Assembly (NCBI GenBank): GCA_910588795.1
Contig: CAJURI010000002.1
Span: 62,001-126,000, forward strand
DNA from: an uncultured Duncaniella sp.
GTDB lineage: Bacteria > Bacteroidota > Bacteroidia > Bacteroidales > Muribaculaceae
Length of the DNA: 64,000 nucleotides
Reading direction: 5' to 3'
Both the position numbers and the translations under genes were made by a program. How positions within the stretch are numbered: position 1 is the first letter of the stretch; each line of letters opens with the position of its first letter. The notes beneath the pieces were generated by a model. It did not search any database, was not told the DNA's origin, and saw only the letters and a program-made list of their open reading frames with translations. Positions 28,197 to 36,904 of this stretch are shown in pieces.

Positions 28197-29213
28197 TTAT
28201 TTGTTTTCTTTTAGGCCGATTGCCTGATTGCAGGTGATGATTATGGTCTTGTATATATCCTCCGGGAAACATCCGCGTGAGAGGTCGTTGACGGGTGCTG
28301 CAAGTCCCTGTAGTACCGGGCCTACGGCTTCAACTCCGCCAAGACGCTGAACGAGCTTGTAGGCGATGTTGCCAACTTCGAGCGATGGGAACACGAGGAC
28401 ATTGGCGCGACCTGCAAGCTGGCTGTTGGGTGCCTTGCTGTTTGCTACGCTGGGCACGAGAGCGGCATCGGCCTGAAGTTCTCCGTCGAGCTGAAGATCG
28501 GGGGCCATGCGGTGTGCTATCTGTGTGGCTTCGATCACCTTGTCGATGCGCTCGTGCTTTGCACTTCCCTTTGTCGAGAAGCTTAGGATGGCAACACGTG
28601 GCTCCATGCCTGCGATATCACGTGCGGTCTGGGCTGCGGATACTGCTATCTGAGCAAGTTCGGTGGCTGTCGGATCGGGTATCACTGCGCAGTCGGCAAA
28701 TATGAGAAGTCCGTTTGTGCCGAAGGGTGAGTTCTCGGGGAGGACCATTACGAATGCACCTGACACAACGTTTATGCCCGGCATGGTCTTGATTACCTGA
28801 AATGCTGCGCGGAGCACATTGCCTGTGGTGTTGAGCGCGCCGGCTACCTGTCCGTCGGCATCTCCGCTCTTGATCATGAGGCATCCGAGATACAATGGAT
28901 TGGCTGTGGTTGTGCGTGCCTCTTCCATAGATATGCCCTTCTTCTTGCGGAGCTCATAGAATAATGGCGCGTACTTGTCAATGATCTTTTCGTCGGTGGG
29001 GTTGACGATTGTCGCCTTGCCGATGTTTGCGAGTTTGAGCTCAGAGGCCATTGTCATGATCTCTTTGGGGTCACCAATGAGGATGATGTCGGCGATGCCT
29101 TCAGCAATGATGCGGTCAGCTGCTGTTAGGGTACGGGGTTCGGTCCCTTCAGGGAGCACGATGCGCTGGCGTGATGATTTAGCCTTCGCGGTAAGTTTTT
29201 CAAATAATCCCAT
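28197..29213 (-). CDS. pta: Phosphate acetyltransferase
   Basis: This 338-residue enzyme interconverts acetyl-CoA and acetyl-phosphate. It is the short form: only the catalytic PTA_PTB domain is present, without the N-terminal DRTGG regulatory domain of long Pta. Motifs include RIVLPEGTEPRTLTAA, LYLGCLMIKSGDADGQVAGA and the C-terminal NDLSRGCFPEDIY. It is the first gene of the operon with ackA, led by a strong promoter. Confidence 0.96.
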   Translation of the reverse strand: MGLFEKLTAKAKSSRQRIVLPEGTEPRTLTAADRIIAEGIADIILIGDPKEIMTMASELKLANIGKATIVNPTDEKIIDKYAPLFYELRKKKGISMEEARTTTANPLYLGCLMIKSGDADGQVAGALNTTGNVLRAAFQVIKTMPGINVVSGAFVMVLPENSPFGTNGLLIFADCAVIPDPTATELAQIAVSAAQTARDIAGMEPRVAILSFSTKGSAKHERIDKVIEATQIAHRMAPDLQLDGELQADAALVPSVANSKAPNSQLAGRANVLVFPSLEVGNIAYKLVQRLGGVEAVGPVLQGLAAPVNDLSRGCFPEDIYKTIIITCNQAIGLKENK

Positions 29214-29298
29214 AACTGTATTCAGGTATTATGATGGTTGTTGATTTCGAAATAAGAGTCGATGATTATAGTATCGGATGTTTATTTTGTTAACGGTG

Positions 29299-29330
29299 CA
29301 AAGTTACAAACAATTTCCCCCAATGGCAAA
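29299..29330 (-). promoter_or_regulatory. Bacteroidetes-type promoter of pta-ackA
   Basis: On the minus strand TTTG (29330-29327), exactly 20 nt, then TAACTTTG (29306-29299). Both elements match the consensus. The leader before the pta start is about 80 nt. Confidence 0.75.
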
Positions 29331-29375
29331 AAAAACTGCCACCGGGGGACTGATTTTTGTTAAATGATTTTTGTG

Positions 29376-31757
29376 TTATCGGATCCTTATGTCGGTCGTG
29401 GCCTTTTTGCCGCTATCGAACGCGATATCGAAGCTGAGTGTCTTTCCTGATCGGTCATATGTGTAATTATCGATCTTTCTGCCATCCATCGTTACGGATG
29501 TCGGTACAAAATCCACGCGATGGACCACAAATGTCAGTTCTTTCATATCCTTTGATCCGGGGTAGTCCCCTGTGGCTGATATCTTTATATCTATGCGGCC
29601 GTGAGTGGAATCGCCTTCAAATGTCATGAGACGGTAGCTTTTGTCGGAGAGCGATGATGTGGATGCAGGATTGTCTTCATAGAGCGTGTAGGCTGATTTC
29701 CCTTCGGCCGGATAATAATTTATGGTATATCGGTCTGTGCGGTAGCCGCCGGTGTTTTCCATGTCATAGTCGGCCGTAGGGATGAATGATCCTGCCCTTA
29801 CGAACAGCGGGAGGACTTCGAGCGGTGCCGCATATGTTATGGTGTCGCCTACTGAGTATAGTTTCTCGGGATCGGCCATGTCCACCCATTCCCCTTCCGG
29901 AAAGATTATCTCACGTTGTGTCGCGCCTTTGGTGAGCACCGGAGCGACAAGCACGTCGCGTCCCCAGAGGTATTCGTCGTCAATGTCATCGTATCTGGCA
30001 CTTCCAGTCGTGTAGAAATTAAGAGGGCGCACAAACGGGAGACCTTCCGTCGCGTTCTCGTATGCAAGCGTATAGTTGTATGGCAGCCAGCGGTAACGCT
30101 CTTTTATGAGTGGAAGTATGATGTGTTGGTGGTCGGGGTAGTTGTATGGCTCGGCTGTGCGTTGTGCGTGTGTGCGTAGCACCGGTGAAAAGGTCCCGAG
30201 CTGAAGCCAGCGTACATAAAGTTCGGGATCATAGGGTGCAGATTCATCAATGGCAAATCCTCCTACGTCGTGGCTCATATATCCCAGTCCGCTTAGTCCG
30301 GAATTAAGCATGATTGTGACCTGGGGCTTAAGTCCTCCCCATGAGCGGGATACATCGGTCGACCACGGGAATACGCTGTAACGCTGAAGTCCGGTGGTGC
30401 CTCCACGCATCATTGTCATGAGGCGGCGATCAGGGAATTCGTCTTTATATAGGTCATGGATGATTTTGCTCCAGTCGTTGCCATATCTGTTGTGATATTG
30501 ACGCGTTGTAAGCCCGTTGGCATGTAGTCCGCTTTCAGGGTGCACTTCAGGTTCGCCGAGATCGCCCCACCATCCCCCGACTCCATCGAGTGTGAGCTGG
30601 CGGTAACGTTCTCTTTGCCAGGCCTGAGTCTTTGGATTCGACATGTCGAACATGCCTCCTTCTCCTACCCATATCGTGACCTCTTGTGCTGCTCCAGTGG
30701 AGTCCTTGAGGAGAAGCCCGTTGTCGCGCAGATAGTTGTAGTTCTTCAGCCCGTTGCCGTTGCGAAGCACGTAGGGCTGGGATATTATCACAGTATTAAC
30801 TCCTTGATCCTTTAGCTCTGACAGCATGCCGCGGTGGTCAGGCCACTGAGTGGGGTCCCATTCGAGACGCCCCATGTCCTGCTCTTTTCCGTACCAATAT
30901 AGATCAAGGACAATACCGTCAAGAGGATAGCCGGCGCGTTTGAGGGTGTCAACTACGCCTACGGTCTCATTCCGGGTCCTGTAGCCGTATTTTGAAGTTA
31001 TGTAGCCGAGTGACCATAACGGAGGCAGTTCCTGCCGGCCTGTAAGCGAGGACAGCCGGGGTATCAGTGATGCGATGGATCCGGTGGAATTTATGAAATA
31101 GTATGACACAGGATCATTGGCCTCTGATGTGTATTTTATGGGGTCAGCCATTATCATTGTGGCCGCCGCATAGTCGTCGAACACTACGGCATATCCGTTG
31201 GAACTGATGAACAGTGGCATTGTGATGTTCATCTGCCGGATACGTTTGTCATCGGCTGTGTATCCATAGTTCTGTTTGTTGTACATCACGAGGGTATCTC
31301 CGGCGAGATTAAAGCTGTAACCGCGTTCGCCGGCTCCGTAGAATGAGCCTTGGCCTGTAGTGTATAGCGATAAGGTCTGTAAGCCGCCGGATACATCTCG
31401 GGTCCCGTTATCCCTTATTATGCGGTTTGAACCGCCGTTTATGTCAACGGCCCCTGTTGTCGGGTTGACTTTCACCGAGACACCTGTGGATGTGGTAAAC
31501 ACTTTTGATCCGTCTTCTGTCATTACTGGATTTTCGGATGCTTCTTGTGTGATGTCTGTCGACAGAGTGTCGGAAGGCTTTTCTCCTTTTGGGAAGTTTT
31601 CCACGCGGATTATGTCGGGAGTGATTGCCGATACCACTATATTTCTTCCGTCAGGAGTGGTGACACGTATGGTTTCGGCATTCAGTGTTACTGATGCCGC
31701 GGCTGCCAGCATTAGCGCGTAAATGTAGCGTCTTGCGGCTGTGACACATTTATTCAT
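29376..31757 (-). CDS. GH31 alpha-glucosidase
   Basis: This 793-residue protein has a likely signal peptide (about 1-27, AAAASVTLNA). An N-terminal beta-sandwich (about 30-220) precedes a GH31 barrel. It has LDGIVLDLYWYG, and the catalytic nucleophile Asp399 in WWGDLGEPEV, where the family usually has WxDMxE. HDVGGF and LGTFSPVLRTHA precede the C-terminal beta domains with LWGRDVLVAPVL. It releases glucose or a related sugar from alpha-linked glycans, probably in the periplasm. It is monocistronic, and the nearby GH13 amylase could supply its substrates. Confidence 0.92.
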   Translation of the reverse strand: MNKCVTAARRYIYALMLAAAASVTLNAETIRVTTPDGRNIVVSAITPDIIRVENFPKGEKPSDTLSTDITQEASENPVMTEDGSKVFTTSTGVSVKVNPTTGAVDINGGSNRIIRDNGTRDVSGGLQTLSLYTTGQGSFYGAGERGYSFNLAGDTLVMYNKQNYGYTADDKRIRQMNITMPLFISSNGYAVVFDDYAAATMIMADPIKYTSEANDPVSYYFINSTGSIASLIPRLSSLTGRQELPPLWSLGYITSKYGYRTRNETVGVVDTLKRAGYPLDGIVLDLYWYGKEQDMGRLEWDPTQWPDHRGMLSELKDQGVNTVIISQPYVLRNGNGLKNYNYLRDNGLLLKDSTGAAQEVTIWVGEGGMFDMSNPKTQAWQRERYRQLTLDGVGGWWGDLGEPEVHPESGLHANGLTTRQYHNRYGNDWSKIIHDLYKDEFPDRRLMTMMRGGTTGLQRYSVFPWSTDVSRSWGGLKPQVTIMLNSGLSGLGYMSHDVGGFAIDESAPYDPELYVRWLQLGTFSPVLRTHAQRTAEPYNYPDHQHIILPLIKERYRWLPYNYTLAYENATEGLPFVRPLNFYTTGSARYDDIDDEYLWGRDVLVAPVLTKGATQREIIFPEGEWVDMADPEKLYSVGDTITYAAPLEVLPLFVRAGSFIPTADYDMENTGGYRTDRYTINYYPAEGKSAYTLYEDNPASTSSLSDKSYRLMTFEGDSTHGRIDIKISATGDYPGSKDMKELTFVVHRVDFVPTSVTMDGRKIDNYTYDRSGKTLSFDIAFDSGKKATTDIRIR

Positions 31758-31809
31758 TTCTGGAAAAGTAAGTATGACGTGTTATAAATATGTATGATAT
31801 ATTGTTGTG

Positions 31810-31817
31810 CAAATATA
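31810..31817 (-). promoter_or_regulatory. -7 box upstream of the GH31 gene
   Basis: On the minus strand TATATTTG matches TAnnTTTG exactly, 53 nt before the GH31 start. A -33 TTG with the usual spacing is not evident, which would fit regulated expression. Confidence 0.4.
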
Positions 31818-31871
31818 CATGGTATTTTCAACAATTGGAATCAGTCAATTGTTAAAGTTTGGTTAAAACTC

Positions 31872-31902
31872 TTGACAGAAGAGTGTAATGGTAGTAATTT
31901 TG
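31872..31902 (+). promoter_or_regulatory. Bacteroidetes-type promoter of ftsX, which decides its start codon
   Basis: TTG (31872-31874), exactly 20 nt, then TAATTTTG (31895-31902). Transcription would begin about 31908, so the upstream in-frame ATG at 31888 lies inside the promoter. The ATG at 31921 is the real start, with a leader near 12 nt. Confidence 0.75.
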
Positions 31903-31920
31903 TGGCGTTTTTATTTTAAT

Positions 31921-32799
31921 ATGCCTAAGAAGCGTTTTCATCATATACCCATGTTCAGTACCCGGGCCACGGCGACAGTGTCGGTGGCACTCGTGCTTGT
32001 AATCCTTGGCATAGCATCCCTCGTAGGTATTGCGGCCCATGGCCTCACTCAGTCAGTGAGAGACAATATGGGGTTTGTGGTAATATTTAATGAAGGAGTC
32101 ACGGCCGGAGAGATATCGGATATAACCGACCGGCTCAAGAAAGACAATGCCGTAAGTTCGACGACCTATTCCTCACCGGAAGAGATTCTTGACCGTTGGC
32201 AGAAAATGGTGGGGGAGGATGAGGATATTATGAGCCTTGCAGGAGTAAATCCGTTCACTCCCGAGCTGGATGTTAAGGTGTCTGAGCGGTATGCCTGTGC
32301 TGACAGCATAGAGATGCTTGTCGCTCCCATAAGCCTGATGCCTCAGGTGAGTGACGTGAAGATCAATGCGCAGATGATCGACAGTGTGAATTCCACGCTT
32401 CACAGTGTGTCGCTCACTCTTGTGGGCATAGCGGTGGCTTTGCTTGTGGTGTCATTCGTGTTGATATTCAACACCGTGCGCCTGTCGGTCTATTCCAAAA
32501 GATTCCTTATAAACACGATGCAGCTTGTCGGAGCAACACCGGGATTCATACGCCGTCCTTTTCTCAGGGAGAGCATAGTCAATGGGGCTGTGGCCGGGAT
32601 TCTTGCATCATGCATGGTTGCTGTGATGTTATATTATTGCCGTATGTTCGCACCATCGGTAAAGGCTGTGCTTGAGTGGGGTGACGCTGTGACAGTGATG
32701 GCAGGCATGGTTGTCACAGGTATGTTGATATGTCTTGTTGCGGCGGTTTTTGCCTGCAACAGATACCTCTCTCTAAGCTACGATGAACTATATAAATAA
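31921..32799 (+). CDS. ftsX: Cell-division ABC permease-like protein FtsX
   Basis: This 292-residue protein has the FtsX layout: a cytoplasmic tail, TM1 (about 20-40), an extracytoplasmic domain (about 45-170), then three TM helices (about 175-290). The segment RLSVYSKRFLINTMQLVGATPGFIRRPFL matches the family's cytoplasmic loop. FtsX with FtsE couples division to peptidoglycan hydrolase activation. No ftsE is adjacent, as often in Bacteroidetes. The start at 31921 is chosen because the promoter covers the upstream ATG at 31888. Confidence 0.9.
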   Translation: MPKKRFHHIPMFSTRATATVSVALVLVILGIASLVGIAAHGLTQSVRDNMGFVVIFNEGVTAGEISDITDRLKKDNAVSSTTYSSPEEILDRWQKMVGEDEDIMSLAGVNPFTPELDVKVSERYACADSIEMLVAPISLMPQVSDVKINAQMIDSVNSTLHSVSLTLVGIAVALLVVSFVLIFNTVRLSVYSKRFLINTMQLVGATPGFIRRPFLRESIVNGAVAGILASCMVAVMLYYCRMFAPSVKAVLEWGDAVTVMAGMVVTGMLICLVAAVFACNRYLSLSYDELYK

Positions 32800-32813
32800 T
32801 TATAATCAGTATT

Positions 32814-33095
32814 ATGGCATATAAGAATGAACGCCGCAAGTCAGAGAATGATGTCCTCGACAAAGAGAGCGAGCGTGAAATGCCCTTTCTCCGCATCAAT
32901 TTTATCCTTATGGCGATAGCCGGGGTCATGATAGTGTTAGGTTTCCTCCTTATGGCCGGCGGCTCAAGTGACTGGGGCGCGTTCAATCCGGATATATTCT
33001 CGACACGCAGGATTGTGGTCGGGCCGGCGATAGCTTTTCTTGGCTTCATATTCATGGGGGTAGGAATCATGTACTCGCATAAAGGAAGGCATTGA
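32814..33095 (+). CDS. DUF3098 membrane protein
   Basis: This 93-residue protein has a charged N-terminus (KNERRKSENDVLDKESERE) and two hydrophobic helices (about 27-47 and 62-85), with the conserved pattern LLMAGGSSDWGAFNPDIFSTRRIVVGPAIAFLGF, split by the loop. This family lies between ftsX and uppP in many Bacteroidetes. Its function is unknown, but the fixed context suggests a role in division or envelope synthesis. Its stop codon is 5 nt before the likely uppP start. Confidence 0.88.
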   Translation: MAYKNERRKSENDVLDKESEREMPFLRINFILMAIAGVMIVLGFLLMAGGSSDWGAFNPDIFSTRRIVVGPAIAFLGFIFMGVGIMYSHKGRH

Positions 33096-33100
33096 TCGAC

Positions 33101-33919
33101 ATGGACTGGATAGACGCACTTATTCTCGGCATAGTGCAGGGGCTTGCCGAATATCTACCCATAAGCAGCAGCGGCCATCTCGAAATATTCCGTGAGATTC
33201 TTGGGCTTGATCTGTCAGGCGAAGATGCATTGGAGTTTGATGTTACTCTGCACGTGGCCACTGTACTGAGTACAATTGTGGTTCTTTGGAATGAATTCCT
33301 GCCGTTATGCAAGTCGTTTTTTACGGTTGCGAGGGACAACAGATTTTTCTATGTCTGCAAGATCCTGCTTTCATGTATCCCGGTCGCTATCGTAGGGCTA
33401 TGTTTCAAGGATACTGTGGAGAGCTTTTTCGGCAGTGGACTCACAGTTGTGGGCATATGTTTGCTGATTACAGCCTGTCTGCTGAGTTTTGCATATTATT
33501 TCCGCAATCCCGAGCGTGAAGCCCGGCATCATATGTCGGGACATGATATCACTTGGTTCGATGCACTTGTTATAGGCTGTGCGCAGGCTGTGGCGGTGTT
33601 GCCTGGCTTAAGCCGCTCCGGTACCACTATAGCTACCGGTCTGCTGCTTGGTGACAGACGCGACAAGATCGCTCAGTTCTCATTTTTTATGGTCATCATC
33701 CCCATTCTCGGCGAGGCTATGCTTGGGGTCAAGGATATTATTGCCGGTGAAGGAATGGGAGAGAGTGTGGGGACGTTGCCGCTTGTCGTAGGGTTTATGG
33801 CTTCCTTCATAGTCGGCTGCATTGCCTGCAAATGGATGATAGAGCTTGTAAAGAAGGGCAAACTTATATGGTTCGCGCTCTATTGCCTGTGTGTCGGAGT
33901 GCTCTGTCTGGCATGGTAA
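33101..33919 (+). CDS. uppP: Undecaprenyl-diphosphatase
   Basis: This polytopic membrane enzyme of about 272 residues removes a phosphate from undecaprenyl-pyrophosphate to recycle the lipid carrier of peptidoglycan and glycans. Both BacA/UppP signatures are present: QGLAEYLPISSSGHLE near the N-terminus and LPGLSRSGTTIATGLLLG in the middle. An in-frame TTG at 33092 overlaps the DUF3098 stop; ATG at 33101 is preferred because the protein then begins at MDWIDALILG, as in relatives. Confidence 0.95.
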   Translation: MDWIDALILGIVQGLAEYLPISSSGHLEIFREILGLDLSGEDALEFDVTLHVATVLSTIVVLWNEFLPLCKSFFTVARDNRFFYVCKILLSCIPVAIVGLCFKDTVESFFGSGLTVVGICLLITACLLSFAYYFRNPEREARHHMSGHDITWFDALVIGCAQAVAVLPGLSRSGTTIATGLLLGDRRDKIAQFSFFMVIIPILGEAMLGVKDIIAGEGMGESVGTLPLVVGFMASFIVGCIACKWMIELVKKGKLIWFALYCLCVGVLCLAW

Positions 33920-33937
33920 ATAAACTATGGTGTGAGT

Positions 33938-34660
33938 ATGGATTTCATAACAGGAGAGACTCTCTATATCGACAAGCCGCTTGAGTGGACTTCATTTGAT
34001 GTCGTCAAGCGCATACGCGGAGTCTTGCTTCATCGTCTGCATCGGAAAAAAATGAAGGTCGGGCATGCCGGCACACTCGATCCTCTCGCAACTGGGGTTA
34101 TGGTGGTGGTGACAGGCCGGTCAACGAAGCTCATAGAGCAGTTGCAGGCTGATGTCAAGGAATATGTAGCCACAATACAGCTCGGCTCGACAACTCCGTC
34201 GTACGACCTTGAAACGAAGATAGATGCTAAATATCCAACAGAGCATATAACGAGGGAGATGATTGATAGGATCCTCCCGAGATTCAAAGGGCGGATCGAG
34301 CAGGTGCCACCGGCTTTTTCGGCTTGCAAGATCGACGGTAAGCGTGCCTATGACATGGCCCGTAAAGGTAAGGATGTGGAGCTTAAGCCCAAAGTTCTTG
34401 TGATCGATGAGATCGAGGTCGAGGAATTCGATTCACAGGAAATGACATTGCGTCTGCGTATAGTGTGCAGCAAAGGCACCTACATCCGTGCTCTTGCGCG
34501 TGATATAGGAGAGGCTCTGGATAGCGGAGCTCATCTCATAGCTCTGCGCCGTACTCGAGTGGGAGATATGAGGGTGGAAGACTGTCTCACCGTAGATCAG
34601 GCGGTGGAACTTATCCGCACCACTGATATCATAATTCCCGATGAGGACAATGACGATTGA
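33938..34660 (+). CDS. truB: tRNA pseudouridine(55) synthase
   Basis: This enzyme of about 240 residues makes pseudouridine 55 in tRNA. It has the catalytic motif GHAGTLDPLATGVM with the nucleophile Asp, the YDLETKID segment, VPPAFSACKIDGKRAYDMARKG and CSKGTYIRALARDIG. The extra C-terminal PUA domain of the longer enzymes is missing or very short, as usual for Bacteroidetes TruB. A GTG at 33932 two codons upstream is an alternative start. Confidence 0.95.
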   Translation: MDFITGETLYIDKPLEWTSFDVVKRIRGVLLHRLHRKKMKVGHAGTLDPLATGVMVVVTGRSTKLIEQLQADVKEYVATIQLGSTTPSYDLETKIDAKYPTEHITREMIDRILPRFKGRIEQVPPAFSACKIDGKRAYDMARKGKDVELKPKVLVIDEIEVEEFDSQEMTLRLRIVCSKGTYIRALARDIGEALDSGAHLIALRRTRVGDMRVEDCLTVDQAVELIRTTDIIIPDEDNDD

Positions 34661-34720
34661 TCAATACCGAATTATCATATAACTGAATACTATTTATCGT
34701 ATATAACTGACTGAAAGAGG

Positions 34721-35770
34721 ATGAAACTTTCACAATTCAAATTCAAGCTTCCAGAAGAGCTGATAGCGCAGCATCCGGTTGGGGAACGAGACGATGCTCG
34801 ACTGATGGTGGTGAATCGTAAGGAGGGAACGATTGAGGACCACGTATTTAAAGAGATCATCAATTATTTTGACGACGGGGACCTGTTTGTCTACAACGAT
34901 TCAATGGTATTTCCAGCTCTCCTGTATGGGAATAAGGAGAAGACCGGAGCGCGTATAGAGGTGTTTCTGCTCAGAGAGCTTAGCGCGGAGAACAAGCTGT
35001 GGGATGTCCTTGTGGAGCCTGCACGCAAGATACGCATAGGCAACAAGCTTTATTTCGGAGACGATGAGTCCATGGTCGCCGAGGTCATAGACAACACTAC
35101 TTCGCGCGGGCGCACTTTGCGTTTCCTCTATGACGGGTCGCACGAGGAGTTCAAGGAGGAACTGTACAAACTCGGATCCACCCCGCTTCCGTACTATATC
35201 AACCGTGATTCGGCCAAGGAGGACACTGAGCGTTACCAGACGATATATGCACGCAACGAGGGGGCGGTAGTCGCCTCCGGAGCCGGATTGCACTTCTCTC
35301 GTGAACTTATGAAGCGTCTTGAGATCAAGGGAGTGGGCGAGGCTTTCATCACCATACACAGCGGCCTTGGCAACTACAGGGAGATCGATGTCGAGGATCT
35401 GACCAAGCATCGTATGGATTCTGAAGAGATGGAGGCGTCACAGGAACTTGTAGATAAGGTGAATGCCACTAAGGATGCCGGTCATAAGGTATGCGCTGTG
35501 GGCACCCAGGTGTTGCGTGGCATAGCGAGTGCTGTTAGCATGGGCGGACATATGAAGACTTATTCAGGATGGACCAACAAGTTCATATTCCCGCCGTATG
35601 ATTTCACCGTTACGGACGCTCTTGTGTCAAATTTCCATCTTCCGTATTCCACCATGCTGATGATGGTGGCTGCTTTCGGGGGCTATGATCTTGTCATGGA
35701 GGCCTATAAGAAAGCTGTAAAAGAGGAGTATAAGTTTGGCGTATACGGCGATTCAATGCTTATCATATAA
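34721..35770 (+). CDS. queA: S-adenosylmethionine:tRNA ribosyltransferase-isomerase
   Basis: This 349-residue enzyme transfers the ribosyl group of SAM to preQ1-tRNA to form epoxyqueuosine. It starts [19 protein letters not shown] and has [25 protein letters not shown], the [22 protein letters not shown] segment, and a C-terminal [20 protein letters not shown]. It directly abuts the following gene. Confidence 0.97.
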   Translation: MKLSQFKFKLPEELIAQHPVGERDDARLMVVNRKEGTIEDHVFKEIINYFDDGDLFVYNDSMVFPALLYGNKEKTGARIEVFLLRELSAENKLWDVLVEPARKIRIGNKLYFGDDESMVAEVIDNTTSRGRTLRFLYDGSHEEFKEELYKLGSTPLPYYINRDSAKEDTERYQTIYARNEGAVVASGAGLHFSRELMKRLEIKGVGEAFITIHSGLGNYREIDVEDLTKHRMDSEEMEASQELVDKVNATKDAGHKVCAVGTQVLRGIASAVSMGGHMKTYSGWTNKFIFPPYDFTVTDALVSNFHLPYSTMLMMVAAFGGYDLVMEAYKKAVKEEYKFGVYGDSMLII

Positions 35771-36376
35771 TTGGCGAAATTCCTTACAATACCAAAAAAC
35801 GGGGAGGGGATCTATCGTGAGAAGATGAGCCGTTTCCTCGCATTTGCACTTCCGGTGTCATCGGTGGATGACGCCAGGGAGTGCATAGCACTTTATACAA
35901 ACGAATATCATGATGCCCGCCATGTGTGCTGGGCTTATATGATAGGGGCTGACAGACGCACTTTTATGTCCAATGACAACGGGGAGCCTTCTGGAACAGC
36001 CGGCAAACCTATACTCGGACAGATCAATTCTCTCGGACTTACCAATGTGGCAGTGATCGTGGTACGGTATTTCGGAGGAATCAAGCTTGGCACATCAGGG
36101 CTGATATCGGCCTACAGAGAGGCTGCGCGACTTGCTCTCGAAGATGCCGGAGTGGTCGAAGGACGTGAGATGACTTCTCTGTCGGTGACATTTCCGTATC
36201 TTGCCATGAATGATGTGATGCGCGTCATCAAGGGGATGCCGGCTCGTGACTGTGTAAAGATTGTAAGTCAGGAGTTTGACAACACATGCACTGTCACCTT
36301 GTCGCTTCCTGTAGATATTTTTGATGAGTTTTCCGGTCGGCTGGAAGGCATTTCAGGGACCTCCTTAAACTATTGA
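35771..36376 (+). CDS. IMPACT/YigZ family protein
   Basis: This 201-residue protein has the UPF0029 N-terminal domain with the signature VIVVRYFGGIKLGTSGLISAY, preceded by DNGEPSGTAGKP, and a C-terminal DUF1949 ferredoxin-like domain. Relatives are linked to ribosome or translation control (eukaryotic IMPACT), while the bacterial function is not settled. Translation starts at TTG directly after the queA stop codon (no spacer), suggesting reinitiation. Confidence 0.9.
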   Translation: MAKFLTIPKNGEGIYREKMSRFLAFALPVSSVDDARECIALYTNEYHDARHVCWAYMIGADRRTFMSNDNGEPSGTAGKPILGQINSLGLTNVAVIVVRYFGGIKLGTSGLISAYREAARLALEDAGVVEGREMTSLSVTFPYLAMNDVMRVIKGMPARDCVKIVSQEFDNTCTVTLSLPVDIFDEFSGRLEGISGTSLNY

Positions 36377-36447
36377 ACAGCCAACTTTGTTACTATATCG
36401 AACGAGGAATTTAAGTCTTATTGACATATGGTCTGCTGAAAAATCGC

Positions 36448-36455
36448 TATCTTTG
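36448..36455 (+). promoter_or_regulatory. -7 box upstream of rsfS-ftsH
   Basis: TATCTTTG is an exact TAnnTTTG match, 62 nt before the rsfS ATG. A TTG at 36421-36423 lies 24 nt upstream, longer than the usual 19-21, so the -33 element is uncertain. Confidence 0.5.
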
Positions 36456-36517
36456 TCACTCCATATCTCCTCATCCTATTAATTCTCACACTTAAAAAGT
36501 TTCAACGGCTTTATTAA

Positions 36518-36880
36518 ATGACCGATAACAGTAAAGACCTGCTCCCGATGATCATAGAGGGGATCCAGGAGCGCAAGGGTAAAAATATAACGATCGTAGA
36601 TCTAAGCAGCATAGAAAGCGCGGCAGCCTCTCGTTTTGTGATATGTGAGGGTACGTCCACCCAGCACGTAGCAGCGGTTGCCGACAGTATACGTGAATAT
36701 ATCTTTGACAAGTCTCATGTCAAGCCTTATAATTATGACGGCTATGGCAATTCCCAATGGATTGTGATTGATTATGATGACACTCTTGTTCATGTTTTTG
36801 TGCCTGAGATGCGCCGTCTGTATGATCTTGAGGGCTTGTGGAGTGATGCTGCCATATCTGATATCCCGGACCTTGATTAA
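36518..36880 (+). CDS. rsfS: Ribosomal silencing factor RsfS
   Basis: This 120-residue protein binds ribosomal protein L14 (uL14) and blocks subunit joining during starvation. Family motifs are NITIVDLSSIESAAASRFVICEGTS, the AVADSIREY helix, the GNSQWIVIDYDDTLVHVFVPEMRRLYDLEGLW region and the final aromatic part, split by loops. It precedes ftsH by 24 nt, a common pairing in this phylum. Confidence 0.95.
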   Translation: MTDNSKDLLPMIIEGIQERKGKNITIVDLSSIESAAASRFVICEGTSTQHVAAVADSIREYIFDKSHVKPYNYDGYGNSQWIVIDYDDTLVHVFVPEMRRLYDLEGLWSDAAISDIPDLD

Positions 36881-36904
36881 GGAATAATCCCCAATATACA
36901 TCAA

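Noticed and set aside
23594..31757. Polysaccharide utilisation locus
   Set aside because: There are two glycoside hydrolases but no SusC/SusD pair, and housekeeping genes lie between them.
31888..31920. Upstream ATG of ftsX
   Set aside because: It lies between or within the -33 and -7 promoter elements, so it is not in the mRNA.
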